Origin: JAOUGY01 sp963785075
Lineage (GTDB): Bacteria; Actinomycetota; Acidimicrobiia; Spongiisociales; ZC4RG35
Assembly (NCBI GenBank): GCA_963785075.1
Contig: CAWATW010000004.1
Location: 248,001 to 312,000, forward strand
Direction: 5' to 3'
DNA: 64,000 nt
The position numbers were made by a program, and so were the translations under genes. The notes beneath the pieces are model-generated. The model saw only the letters and a program-made list of their open reading frames with translations. It had not been told where the DNA came from and did no database searches. Positions within the stretch are counted from its first letter, which is position 1; the number at the start of each line of letters is the position of its first letter. Below are positions 25,423-34,128 of this stretch, piece after piece.

Positions 25423-26619
25423 GTGAGTGCGGAGTTTGGAGGTCCGTTCTACGGGCCGGATGAGTTCGACCAGGTCAACGGGTTTCCCCGCTACCCGGCC
25501 CGTGAGATGCAACGTCGACGGGCTTTCGCGGGCGCTCTCCTCGAGGACCACGAACTGGACCTGCTCATCGTGGGTGGAGCGACCGGACCCCTGGAGACGG
25601 CCGTGCAGTATTTCTCGAACTGGCCGAGCCAGGTGCAGTCCTATGTCGTGTTCTCCCGCACCGAGGAACCCTTCCTCATGGTGAGGCTCTGGAATCACCT
25701 GCCGGACGCGCTCAGGATCTCGATGATCCCCGACGTGCGGTACGGGGGAGACACCCCCGCCGAGCAGGCGTCGAAACTCAGGCATTTCCTCGACACCGCC
25801 GACGCTCGTCGAGTCGGGCTGATCGGTGTGGTTCCCCACGCCGACCTCATCGAGCTTCAATCGGGAAACCGCACCCTCATCGACCTGAACCCTGCGTATC
25901 AGGCCTTCCGCCTCATCAAATCCGAGGACGAGATGACTTTCGTGCGGATTGCCTCGCGTATGAACGACGCTGCGGTGGAGGCACTCGCCACGACCCTTCG
26001 ACCGGGGATGAACGAGTACCAGGTGGCGCACACCATCGAAGACGTGTATCTGGGACACCGAGGCTGGAATCTCATCCACTTCTCTCTATCGACACCGATG
26101 GAGAAGCCCGACATCGTGGTGCCACACCAGTATCACCCGGACCGCGTCATCCAGGCGGGGGACGTCTTCGTCACGGAGATCTCGACCACGTTCTGGGGAT
26201 ACGCAGGGCAGATCCTGCGCACCTTCACCATCGGGGGCGGCCCGAACGAGCGCTTTGCACGGCTCCACGACGTCGCGCAACGAGCCTATGCGGAGATCAC
26301 GGCGACCCTTCGGGCGGGAACGACCGTGGGCGCAGTGCTGGACGCCGCCGAGTTGATCACGACGGAGGGGTTCGACATCTGGGACGACCTCGTGCACGGT
26401 TTTGGTGGCGCCTATCTCCCGCCAATCGTCAGAACCAGAGCGTCGAGAGGGGCCACGCACACCGACTCGTTCGCCTACCCCGATGGCACGCTCCTGGTGG
26501 TCCAGCCGAATGTGATCGACGGAGAGGGGGGGGTTCAGATCGGCAACTCCATGTGGTTGACACCCACAGGGGTCGAGATCACCCAGCTGTACCCGACCGA
26601 GTTGATCGTCTGCGGATGA
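25423..26619 (+). CDS. M24 (creatinase/aminopeptidase P) family protein lacking metal ligands
   Basis: 398 residues. The GTG at 25423 has a good GGAGG site 6 bases upstream (25412-25416), better than the ATG at 25405. The N-terminal domain resembles creatinase_N; residues ~165-395 form the pita-bread fold. The five M24 metal ligands are largely missing: the two Asp positions read Glu and Gln (VTEISTTFWGYAGQILRTF), His remains in VHGFGG, and the two Glu positions read Gln (VVQPN) and Gly (QIGNSMWLT). That pattern fits the non-metal creatinase branch rather than a peptidase. Substrate unknown. Confidence 0.8.
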   Translation: MSAEFGGPFYGPDEFDQVNGFPRYPAREMQRRRAFAGALLEDHELDLLIVGGATGPLETAVQYFSNWPSQVQSYVVFSRTEEPFLMVRLWNHLPDALRISMIPDVRYGGDTPAEQASKLRHFLDTADARRVGLIGVVPHADLIELQSGNRTLIDLNPAYQAFRLIKSEDEMTFVRIASRMNDAAVEALATTLRPGMNEYQVAHTIEDVYLGHRGWNLIHFSLSTPMEKPDIVVPHQYHPDRVIQAGDVFVTEISTTFWGYAGQILRTFTIGGGPNERFARLHDVAQRAYAEITATLRAGTTVGAVLDAAELITTEGFDIWDDLVHGFGGAYLPPIVRTRASRGATHTDSFAYPDGTLLVVQPNVIDGEGGVQIGNSMWLTPTGVEITQLYPTELIVCG

Positions 26620-26682
26620 GCGACTGTCGGGCTCAGGCGGTCCGAGCGCGAATCGGTGCGCGTCCACAACGTCGTGGAGGCA

Positions 26683-27861
26683 CTACCGATCCGGGTTTCG
26701 CGCTCGGGACACTCGAGTCAACCGAAGTCCAAAATCCATGACCCAAACCGTTGACAGAGCCACGGCGACTGCAGACAGTCCGACTCCGAGGCAAAGCCCG
26801 GCGGCATTGAGAACGGCCAGGGGCAGCCATGGTGCTCTCTCCATGATCTCTCGGTTGGCTTCGAGGGGCGACCCCTTCAGCACTGGCACCAGGTAGGCGA
26901 GCGAGCCGACGAGTACCTGTCCGACACCCGTCAGCACAACGGCTCCTGTCCATCCGCTGAAAGGGCGCACGGTTCCACCCGACACAACTACGACCCCGTC
27001 GACGAGAGCCCAGCCGATGAGCCACAACGACCCCACGGTGATCTGGAGAAACGCGAGTCTCCGGGCTCCCTTCTTCCACAACCGCCGAAGAATCTCTCCG
27101 AGAATCAGGGCGGCGGCGAACGCAACAGCGATCGTGCCGAGTCCGACCAACTCTGGAACCCTCAGCCCCGCCGCGATGAGCACGACTGCTGCCGTGGACA
27201 CCCACCACGCCACCAGTGCCTCGCGGCCGCTGACGGCGGGGCTGTAGGCCGTCGTCGGGAGCAGCGTGGGGATGGTGCCGACGATCGTGAGACCGACGAG
27301 ACCGACGAGGTTGAGGTGGGCGTGGACCAGCCGGACCGTCGCGTCGGAACTGGTGCCGGGGTCGGCGCCCATGATGGTTCCCAGCGTGACGCCGACCGCT
27401 CCCGCAGCCAGGGCGGTCAGATAGAAGCGGGCAGAGAGGTCGAAACGGCCGAGCAGACTCTTGCGCACCGCGGAATAGAGGATCCAGCCAAGGAGAATGA
27501 GCCCGATCGCAGCAGCGAGCCCTCCTGCCAAGACCAGGCTCGGAATCCTGGTTGTGACCCCGACGAGAACGGCGCCCACCCCGGCGATGAGGAGCCACCT
27601 CTGGGTTGACACTTTGGCGCGGTTGGGCGGAACGGTGGACGACCAGGTGATGGTGAACATCTGGCTGGCGCCTGAGATGCTCAAGAGCACGGTGCCGGCC
27701 GCAAAGGAATGCAACGGCCCCCACCACGAACCCCCGGCGATCAAGACGTAGACACTCCACCCGATGGCGATCACAGCGAAGAGGAGTGCCGAGACCAATG
27801 CCGAACGGGCGATGTCATGGGACTCGGCAACACGTCCTCTGCGAGGGGTTTCCGGTCTCAT
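26683..27861 (-). CDS. polytopic membrane protein, heme-copper oxidase-I/NnrS-like
   Basis: 392 residues from MRPETPRRG at 27861; the longer open frame to 27993 only translates a tandem repeat. About 11-12 membrane helices. It contains HAHLNLVGLVGLTIVG and other helix histidines (PLHSFAAG), reminiscent of the HxHxxxxG pattern of NnrS and cbb3-oxidase-like membrane proteins. Heme or copper binding is inference. Convergent with the M24 gene. Confidence 0.6.
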   Translation of the reverse strand: MRPETPRRGRVAESHDIARSALVSALLFAVIAIGWSVYVLIAGGSWWGPLHSFAAGTVLLSISGASQMFTITWSSTVPPNRAKVSTQRWLLIAGVGAVLVGVTTRIPSLVLAGGLAAAIGLILLGWILYSAVRKSLLGRFDLSARFYLTALAAGAVGVTLGTIMGADPGTSSDATVRLVHAHLNLVGLVGLTIVGTIPTLLPTTAYSPAVSGREALVAWWVSTAAVVLIAAGLRVPELVGLGTIAVAFAAALILGEILRRLWKKGARRLAFLQITVGSLWLIGWALVDGVVVVSGGTVRPFSGWTGAVVLTGVGQVLVGSLAYLVPVLKGSPLEANREIMERAPWLPLAVLNAAGLCLGVGLSAVAVALSTVWVMDFGLRLTRVSRARNPDR

Positions 27862-27920
27862 CCGACCAGCGTCACTGCCAGCAGCACGACCATCCAGGCG
27901 TCTGTCTACCTTCTTTTCCG

Positions 27921-27969
27921 GACGTTCTTCTCCAGACGTTCTTCTCCAGACGTTCTTCTCGAGACGTTT
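27921..27969. repeat. 14-bp tandem repeat (about 3.5 units)
   Basis: Units of 14 bases: GACGTTCTTCTCCA at 27921 and 27935, a variant ending CGA at 27949, and a partial GACGTTT at 27963. It lies between the upstream hydrolase end (28066) and the membrane-protein start (27861), so it sits in the leader of the latter. Unit length is not a multiple of three, supporting a non-coding role. Confidence 0.85.
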
Positions 27970-28065
27970 GCCCGTGACCGCAAGTGGACGCAACGTGCCC
28001 GAGATCGGCTCGCCGCGCAGGCTGCGTGCGTCGAAGCCATCACTCCTGGTGGCGCCAGCCGAACT

Positions 28066-28941
28066 CTATCGACGGGAGCGGGGCATATGGAGATCGAGGA
28101 AGCCAATGATGTCGTCGACATGGCGTTCGAAGTGTTGCATGTCACTGTGACCACCGTCGGGTACCACCAGTATCTCGGCGTTGGGCTGGGCTGCCGCCAA
28201 CTCATCGAGGCTGTCGATGGGGACCACGGTGTCTGCAGATCCATGAACGAGCATGATCGGCGCCGTGACCAGTCCGATCCGAGTCCGCGGAGCGAATGAG
28301 TCGAAGTCATGTCCGATCTGCCGCTGTACCCCGCCGAGGACGAGGTCGAGCATCGGCCGCGGGAGAGCGGCCATCTGTTTGCGCATCATTTCCCCGGGGT
28401 GCGCGGGCGCCGACACGGAGACGATGGCGTCGAGCATGTCGCTCCGGGAGCCGCTGAGTATGGCGGCACCGGCGCCGACGGAGTGGCCGATGACACCGAC
28501 TGCAGTCACGCCCGGATGGTCCCGAAGCCAGCCGACCGCCACTTCGAGGTCCTCGGCGAACCTCGGCATCGACGTGAAGCGGTCGTGCTCGGAGAGACCA
28601 TGGTTGCGGGCATCGAGGAACAGGGCGTGGAACCCGGCCGCGTGGAGAGGGGGAGCGAGGGGGAGCATGAGGGCGGCATTGCCGCCCCAGCCGTGGAGGA
28701 CGACTACCGCCGGTGACGGGCTCTCGGCGGGGATGAACCAACCGTGAAGCCGGCTCCCCGTGAGGCTCTTCAGCCACACTTGCTCCTCCGGCAGACCGAG
28801 GTCTCTCGGGGTCTGTTCCGTGTCGCGCTGCGGAGGCGCAAACGCGTGTCTCAGGATCCGTGGCGTCGCGTAGTACGCCACGACGACGAACGCGAGGGGT
28901 AGCCAGGACCACCGAGCGACGACGCGCACATGCGGTTTCAT
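28066..28941 (-). CDS. membrane-anchored alpha/beta hydrolase
   Basis: 291 residues. The N-terminal hydrophobic anchor WLPLAFVVVAYYATP is followed by an alpha/beta hydrolase fold. The oxyanion-region motif is VVVLHGWGGNAAL, nucleophile elbow GHSVGAG (Ser near residue 155), later APIMLVHGSADTVVP with the acid and GGHSDMQ with the catalytic His. Likely an esterase/lipase working at the membrane. The ATG overlaps the TetR stop (ATGA), so the regulator and the hydrolase are translated together. Confidence 0.87.
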   Translation of the reverse strand: MKPHVRVVARWSWLPLAFVVVAYYATPRILRHAFAPPQRDTEQTPRDLGLPEEQVWLKSLTGSRLHGWFIPAESPSPAVVVLHGWGGNAALMLPLAPPLHAAGFHALFLDARNHGLSEHDRFTSMPRFAEDLEVAVGWLRDHPGVTAVGVIGHSVGAGAAILSGSRSDMLDAIVSVSAPAHPGEMMRKQMAALPRPMLDLVLGGVQRQIGHDFDSFAPRTRIGLVTAPIMLVHGSADTVVPIDSLDELAAAQPNAEILVVPDGGHSDMQHFERHVDDIIGFLDLHMPRSRR

Positions 28942-29549
28942 GTGGGGCGGCTCACCTGCCCGAGCCCCGTTTCCATCAGGTCGAAGCAGTAGGCAATGTG
29001 ATCGGGGAGCCGCGAGTTTCCGTAGTCGTTGAGCCATCGACCCAGGGAAGCTCGCATTGCGGCCAGGGCAGCGCCGGCAATGAGGCGGGGCCGAAGATCG
29101 CTGCCCGGGTCGACGTCGAGCCAGCCGGCGACGGCGTCGGTGACTGCGTCTTCCCAGGTGGTCTGCATCTGGAGGTTGCGAGCGGCGACCGAGGGTGTCG
29201 CCTGGATGATTCGGAAGCGCCGCAGCAACTGCTCTCGTTCGGTCTCGTAGTCGGCTGCGACGCTCGAGAATGCGGCGCGGAGCGCCGACCACGGTGCTTC
29301 ATCGGATCGGCTGGCGGTGAGAGCCGCCACGATCCCATCCAGGCGAGTCGAGTAGTCGGTGAGGACCACGTCTTCCTTCGATGGGAAGTAGTGGAAGAAC
29401 GTCCTGGGAGCGATGTCGGCGGCGATGGCGATCTGGTCGATCGTGGTTCCGTCGAAACCGTTCTCTTCGAACAACTCGAGCGCCACACGTTCGATCGTGC
29501 GCCGGGTTCGCTGCTTCTTGCGGTCTCGATGACCAGGTGACGAAGACAC
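28938..29549 (-). CDS. TetR-family transcriptional regulator
   Basis: 203 residues from a GTG at 29549. N-terminal helix-turn-helix: TRRTIERVALELFEENGFDG then TIDQIAIAADIAPRTFFHYF, the AcrR/TetR signature. The C-terminal ligand domain is divergent as usual. It is transcribed divergently from the MMPL transporter, and a perfect palindrome lies between them. It should repress both its own operon with the hydrolase and the transporter, with release by a lipid or drug ligand. Confidence 0.9.
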   Translation of the reverse strand: MSSSPGHRDRKKQRTRRTIERVALELFEENGFDGTTIDQIAIAADIAPRTFFHYFPSKEDVVLTDYSTRLDGIVAALTASRSDEAPWSALRAAFSSVAADYETEREQLLRRFRIIQATPSVAARNLQMQTTWEDAVTDAVAGWLDVDPGSDLRPRLIAGAALAAMRASLGRWLNDYGNSRLPDHIAYCFDLMETGLGQVSRPT

Positions 29550-29554
29550 GGCAG

Positions 29555-29615
29555 TGAGTATGCCAGAATCGTGCCGATGGTGCAATATTGCATGATCTGT
29601 ATTTTTGCGTACACT
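29555..29615. promoter_or_regulatory. divergent promoters with TetR-type operator
   Basis: The perfect 12-bp palindrome TGCAATATTGCA is at 29581-29592. On +, TTGCAT (29588-29593), a 16-bp spacer and TACACT (29610-29615) form a plausible promoter for the MMPL gene. On -, TTGCAC, a 17-bp spacer and CATACT form one for tetR, ending about 10 bases from its GTG. Both -35 boxes overlap the palindrome, so one bound dimer could block both directions. Confidence 0.65.
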
Positions 29616-29656
29616 GCACTCCAAGTCGCCTCGATTCAACACTGCAAGGAGAACTC

Positions 29657-31975
29657 GTGCTCGCCCGACTCGGCCACTTCGCTACCTCTCACCCATGGCG
29701 CTACCTGGCCGTCTGGCTCGCGGTCCTGGCGATCCTGGCGGGAGCCGTGATCCGCATCGGCCCCGCCTTCACCTCCAGTATCACCGCCCCGGCTTCTGAG
29801 AGCAGCGCCGGCCTCGACATCCTCTCTGCCGATTTCCCGGGCGCCGGTGGCGACTCGGGAACCATCGTCTTCAAGGCGGAGCAGGGGGTGGCGGACCCGG
29901 CGGTCGAGGCGGCGATGACAGAGCTGTTCGATGCCACGAAGGGGATGGACGGAGTCGTCAACGTGATCAGTCCCTACTCCCCCATCGGAGCAAACCAGAT
30001 CTCCGAAAACGGAGGCAGCACCGGGAAGGTGGCCTTTGCCCAGCTCGTCCTCGACGCGGACACCACAACCGATGACGGCGCACGGATCGCAGAAGAGATC
30101 GGGGCGCTCTCGCCGGACACCGCAGGCCTCGAGATCGCTCTCGGAGGAGACATGTTCCGACACCGGGAACCGCCCAACTCGGAGATGCTCGGTCTCGCCT
30201 TCGCCATCTTCGTTTTGATTCTCTCGTTCGGCTCGGTTCTGGCCATGGGTCTCCCGATCGCGACAGCACTCGCCGGCGTCGGCACCGGCGTGCTCGCCAC
30301 CGTCCTTCTGAGCAACCTGATCGAGATGCCCGACTTCGCCGCCACCATCGGAGTGATGATTGGACTCGGTGTGGGCATCGACTACGCCCTGTTCATCGTG
30401 ACCAGGTACCAGGAGCACCTCAGGAGGGGGGATCCGGTGAACACAGCCGTTGCGACCTCCCTCGACACGGCCGGACGCGCCGTCCTGTTCGCGGGCATCA
30501 CCGTCGTTGTGTCACTGCTCGGCATGCTGCTCATGGGCGTCACTTTCATCACGGGGCTGGCGGTCGCGGCCGCCACGACGGTGCTGCTGACAATGGTCGC
30601 GTCGGTGACGCTGCTCCCTGCCCTCATCGGTCTCGCCGGCCAGCGCATCCAGACCACCCGCTGGAGTGGTCTCATCAGCTCGCTCCTGGTCGCGATCGCT
30701 CTCGTCGGTGTCGCCCTCGACAGTCCGGCGCTGCGGGTTGCGGCCGTGCTTGCCGTCGTCGTGGTCATCGCCGGTCGTTTCAACGGCCCGCTGAACAAGA
30801 CCATCGAGCTGACGAGCAGCAAGCCAACCGAGGAGACATCCTCGTTCCGGTGGAGTCGACTCGTCCAGCGACGAGCGGTGATCATCACCATCTCCGCCAC
30901 CTTGGGTCTCATGATCGTTGCCTTGCCGGTCTTCTCCATGCAGCTCGGCTTCGCCGACGCCGGAAACGACCCGGAAGGGACAACCACTAGACGGGCGTAC
31001 GACTTGCTGGAGGAGGGTTTCGGTCCCGGTGCCAACGGACCACTCATCCTCGTGGCCGAACTTCCCTCAGGCGCCAACCTCATGGGGGTGCAGGCAGTCA
31101 CCGACACCCTCAGCCGAGTCGAAGGTGTCAGCCAGGTCTCACCGGGCATTCCCAATGATCCCGCACAGCCCACGGCTGTCGTGTGGCAGGTGACCCCGGC
31201 GACCTCACCCCAAGATCAGGAGACCGCCGACCTCCTTCGCACGCTGCGCAGCGATGTCGTTCCACAGATCACCGACACGACGGGATTGAACATCCTCGTG
31301 ACTGGTCCGGTGGCTGCGAACGTGGACTTCTCCGACTACCTGTCACAGCGGATCTGGTACTTCTACGGCGCGGTCCTGGTGATTTCGTTCCTCTTCCTGA
31401 TGGCGGTCTTCCGCTCGGTGTTGGTGCCACTCAAGGCGGTCATCATGAACCTGCTGGCCATCGGTGCGGCGTATGGGATCGTCGTCGCGGTGTTCCAGTG
31501 GGGATGGGGCGGGTTCCTGCTCGGCATCGAGCCTGGTCCCATCGAGCCATTCATCCCGATGATGCTGTTCGCCATCGTGTTCGGATTATCGATGGACTAC
31601 GAGGTGTTCTTGATGACCCGGATTCGTGAGGAGTACGACCACACCGCCGACAACAGCCGAGCGGTGGCGGATGGATTGACGGCCACGGCAAGGGTCATCA
31701 CAGCAGCCGCCCTCATCATGGTGTTCGTGTTCGCCAGCTTCTTGCTCGAGGACATCAGGACGGTCAAGATCCTCGGACTGGGCTTGGCAGCCGCCGTCGC
31801 CATCGACGCAACGGTGGTGCGGATGCTTCTCGTACCGGCGACCATGGAGCTGCTCGGCGACAGGAACTGGTGGATCCCCCGCCTGCTCGACCGCATTCTC
31901 CCCAACCTCGTCGTCGAGCCGAGCCGCTCGACCGAAGTCGCGGAAGAACCAGCCGTGATCGAACTAGCCCGATGA
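29657..31975 (+). CDS. MMPL-family RND transporter
   Basis: 772 residues from a GTG with AAGGAGAA upstream. Twelve membrane helices in the two-halves RND arrangement. The family motifs are GLGVGIDYALFIVTRYQEHL (first half, about residue 240) and FGLSMDYEVFLMTRIREEYD (second half, about residue 645); the GxxxDY repeats are the proton-relay Asp-Tyr pairs. Two extracytoplasmic loops follow helices 1 and 7. MMPL proteins export lipids, siderophores or drugs with proton motive force. Divergent control by the neighbouring TetR suggests export of, or response to, a hydrophobic compound. Confidence 0.93.
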   Translation: MLARLGHFATSHPWRYLAVWLAVLAILAGAVIRIGPAFTSSITAPASESSAGLDILSADFPGAGGDSGTIVFKAEQGVADPAVEAAMTELFDATKGMDGVVNVISPYSPIGANQISENGGSTGKVAFAQLVLDADTTTDDGARIAEEIGALSPDTAGLEIALGGDMFRHREPPNSEMLGLAFAIFVLILSFGSVLAMGLPIATALAGVGTGVLATVLLSNLIEMPDFAATIGVMIGLGVGIDYALFIVTRYQEHLRRGDPVNTAVATSLDTAGRAVLFAGITVVVSLLGMLLMGVTFITGLAVAAATTVLLTMVASVTLLPALIGLAGQRIQTTRWSGLISSLLVAIALVGVALDSPALRVAAVLAVVVVIAGRFNGPLNKTIELTSSKPTEETSSFRWSRLVQRRAVIITISATLGLMIVALPVFSMQLGFADAGNDPEGTTTRRAYDLLEEGFGPGANGPLILVAELPSGANLMGVQAVTDTLSRVEGVSQVSPGIPNDPAQPTAVVWQVTPATSPQDQETADLLRTLRSDVVPQITDTTGLNILVTGPVAANVDFSDYLSQRIWYFYGAVLVISFLFLMAVFRSVLVPLKAVIMNLLAIGAAYGIVVAVFQWGWGGFLLGIEPGPIEPFIPMMLFAIVFGLSMDYEVFLMTRIREEYDHTADNSRAVADGLTATARVITAAALIMVFVFASFLLEDIRTVKILGLGLAAAVAIDATVVRMLLVPATMELLGDRNWWIPRLLDRILPNLVVEPSRSTEVAEEPAVIELAR

Positions 31976-32145
31976 GCCCGGCCGCCCAGCACCAGCTCAC
32001 CGCCGAAGACCCGGACCCCGAGAGTGGAAGCGAGGACCACGTTTCTGGAGGGCAGTTTCGATGTAGCTCACGCCAACCGGGGTCGATTCACCCAGAAGTG
32101 TGCTCGACCGAACTGATCGTCTGCAGACGCGACGGTCCCAATGAC

Positions 32146-32714
32146 TCAGGGGAGCTCGCTCCGAAGCTTGGTGTATTTGTCGAGCGCCGCCCGGTGGCCC
32201 TTCGATCCTGATCGGACGAGCCCGCCGGTACGCACCTCGCGCACCGTGTCCTCGAGTCGTTCGAGCAGGCCATGCACATCGTCGAGAGGACGGGCCTCGC
32301 TGACGCGCTGCACGGCCTCGAGCACTCGCCCATACTGCTCCCGGAACTGTTCGAACTCCTTGTCGACCGCGGCCCGCCTTGTCGATTTGACGATCTCACC
32401 TTCAACTCCGTTTCGACGAGGGGACGATTGGCGAAACCCAACCCATCGTCGTCGTTGCTCGCCATGATCACGTCGGCGCCAAGCTCGGTGAGCAGGGAGC
32501 ATCCGGCCGTCGTGACATGGGTCGATAGCGACCGAGATGCCAGAAGGATGGGGACGGTGGATGCGGGCTGCGTCGAGATGGTGGCTGCAACGACGGTCTC
32601 GGATGCGCAACCATCGTGGCGGACGACTCGGGCTTGCCGCCGTCGTGGCGGTGGTTGCGGAGCCCGACGGCGAGAAGACGCCAGATGGCGTAAGCGACTC
32701 GTGTCGGACCACAA
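32146..32714 (-). pseudogene. possible broken gene with helical C terminus
   Basis: Two minus-strand frames each look partly protein-like. Upstream, PILLASRSLSTHVTTAGCSL then TELGADVIMASNDDDGLGF runs to about 32400. One frame away, EIVKSTRRAAVDKEFEQFRE then EDTVREVRTGGLVRSGSK and KYTKLRSELP ends at 32146; that half is a clear charged, coiled-coil-like helix run. The join needs a one-base deletion (or two-base insertion) correction. No family recognised. The remaining sequence 31976-32145 shows no gene. Confidence 0.35.
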
Positions 32715-32819
32715 CTCACGAGAATACGCGCCAAAGGCCTCCTGACGCCCGACCGTTCCGGTCCGTTGGCCACCGTCATCGCCGGACTCGCCTGACAGTC
32801 CGACAATCGGTTGACGCAG

Positions 32820-33350
32820 CTATTCGCTCATGTAGTTCGGGTTGAGGGCGGAACAGGTCACGTCCAGCTGGTCCTCGGTGGGGACGTTGCCCCGGCGAAT
32901 CTCCTCCTCGGTGAAGAAGTCAAACCTGACGATCCCGGCATCCTTGAAGAAGACACCGCTGCCGGCGAGACGGCTCGTCTCCAGATTGCCTGTGACTTTG
33001 ACCGATGCCACGTCGTAGTCACCGATCTCTTCGTTGAAGTACAACTCCCATGTGATGTTGCGGTGTGCCTGGTTGTAGACCGTCGCGTACTCCGACCACA
33101 GCGTCTCGGTGAAGACGAACCGAAGCGTCTCGCGGACCGGTGCCCCTTCTTTGTCGAAGAAGACACGGCCCGCGATGGAGTAGTCCGCCTCTCGGACCAC
33201 ATCGACCTCGCACTCCTCCGAGAAGAACGGGTCGTGCTCAGGCCCCTCGCTGATCCGGTCCTCCCATGACTCCGGCGGAACTGCGCCCGCGGTCGCCGGG
33301 ACCATCAAGAATACGACGGCTGTGGCAAGCAGCAGAGCGAGCTTTCGCAT
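32820..33350 (-). CDS. secreted hypothetical protein
   Basis: 176 residues with a Sec signal peptide (MRKLALLLATAVVFLMVPAT, cleavage after AGA near residue 23). The mature part is beta-rich and acidic (READYSIAGRVFFDKEG, TWELYFNEEIGDYDVASVKV), ending DQLDVTCSALNPNY with a cysteine that may pair with the one in FFSEECEVD. No recognised family. Single gene; the leader lies in the gap 33351-33600. Confidence 0.8.
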   Translation of the reverse strand: MRKLALLLATAVVFLMVPATAGAVPPESWEDRISEGPEHDPFFSEECEVDVVREADYSIAGRVFFDKEGAPVRETLRFVFTETLWSEYATVYNQAHRNITWELYFNEEIGDYDVASVKVTGNLETSRLAGSGVFFKDAGIVRFDFFTEEEIRRGNVPTEDQLDVTCSALNPNYMSE

Positions 33351-34128
33351 CTGCTTCCCCTTTCATGGACAACGGGCCGGGCACCAGTGCATGTCCCATC
33401 CCTGCCAGTTCTCCGGCCCAAGTCCAGCATCGCCAGGCTCGAGCGGCTCGGGAAGTGCCGATCGACCCAACTACCTCTCCGGTCCAATGAGAGTGCGAGA
33501 GTCCCAGTCAGTCAGGGTTTCGAGCTGGCCGCGCAGCAATGGGTGTCACGCTTGACGTGACGTCGGCCGGGGCCGGGTCCGTGCTCTGCTGCGCCGTCAC
33601 ACCAGACCACCAACCACCCGCGGTGTGGCCAACTCCCGCCGAGTGCGTCCGATATCGGCGCTCATGTCAGGTCGGAGGTGGTTTCCGCTGGTCGTCCTTC
33701 GTCTTCGACTTCTGAACCAGACGAACACGATGAGAAATGCGGGTAGCCCGATCTTGACAGCACCGGCGAACTGATTCGACATGAAGGTCCTTCCGGCCCA
33801 CAAGATACCTTCGCCATGGTCTGCGCTAGTCCCGACAGTCAGATTCGATCCGCGCGCATGACTGGCTCTCCGCATTTCGGCGAGGCGTGAGGGGTGGCGA
33901 GGAGATCCCAGTTGGGCTTGCCGGCATAGAGTTTCGAGCCGACCGGTGGTTGCGGACGCTGGTGATCCCGAACGCCTCTTGCTCTAGCGTGCCAAGAAGG
34001 TGACACACGACTTCTCAAGTCCATTGCGAGTAGCGAGGTTGTGCCTCACGGGCAGGCTGCTCGGGATTCGGGGAGATGTGAGGGGCATCCCCGATGGTTG
34101 AGCAAGGCGATGCGACGACAATCTGCAT
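33351..34128. other. intergenic stretch, no firm gene
   Basis: About 780 bases between the secreted-protein gene and the lipoprotein gene. Apart from the small membrane ORF listed separately, I see only short frames without protein-like composition. It must contain promoters for both neighbours, which point away from each other. Confidence 0.5.
33597..33782 (-). CDS. possible small single-span membrane peptide (61 aa)
   Basis: The ATG at 33782 has GGAAGGA a few bases upstream. The product starts MSNQFAGAVKIGLPAFLIVF, giving one hydrophobic helix followed by an Arg-rich stretch and a hydrophilic tail. The charge pattern fits an inner-membrane microprotein. No family known; may be spurious. 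Confidence 0.35.
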   Translation of the reverse strand: MSNQFAGAVKIGLPAFLIVFVWFRSRRRRTTSGNHLRPDMSADIGRTRRELATPRVVGGLV

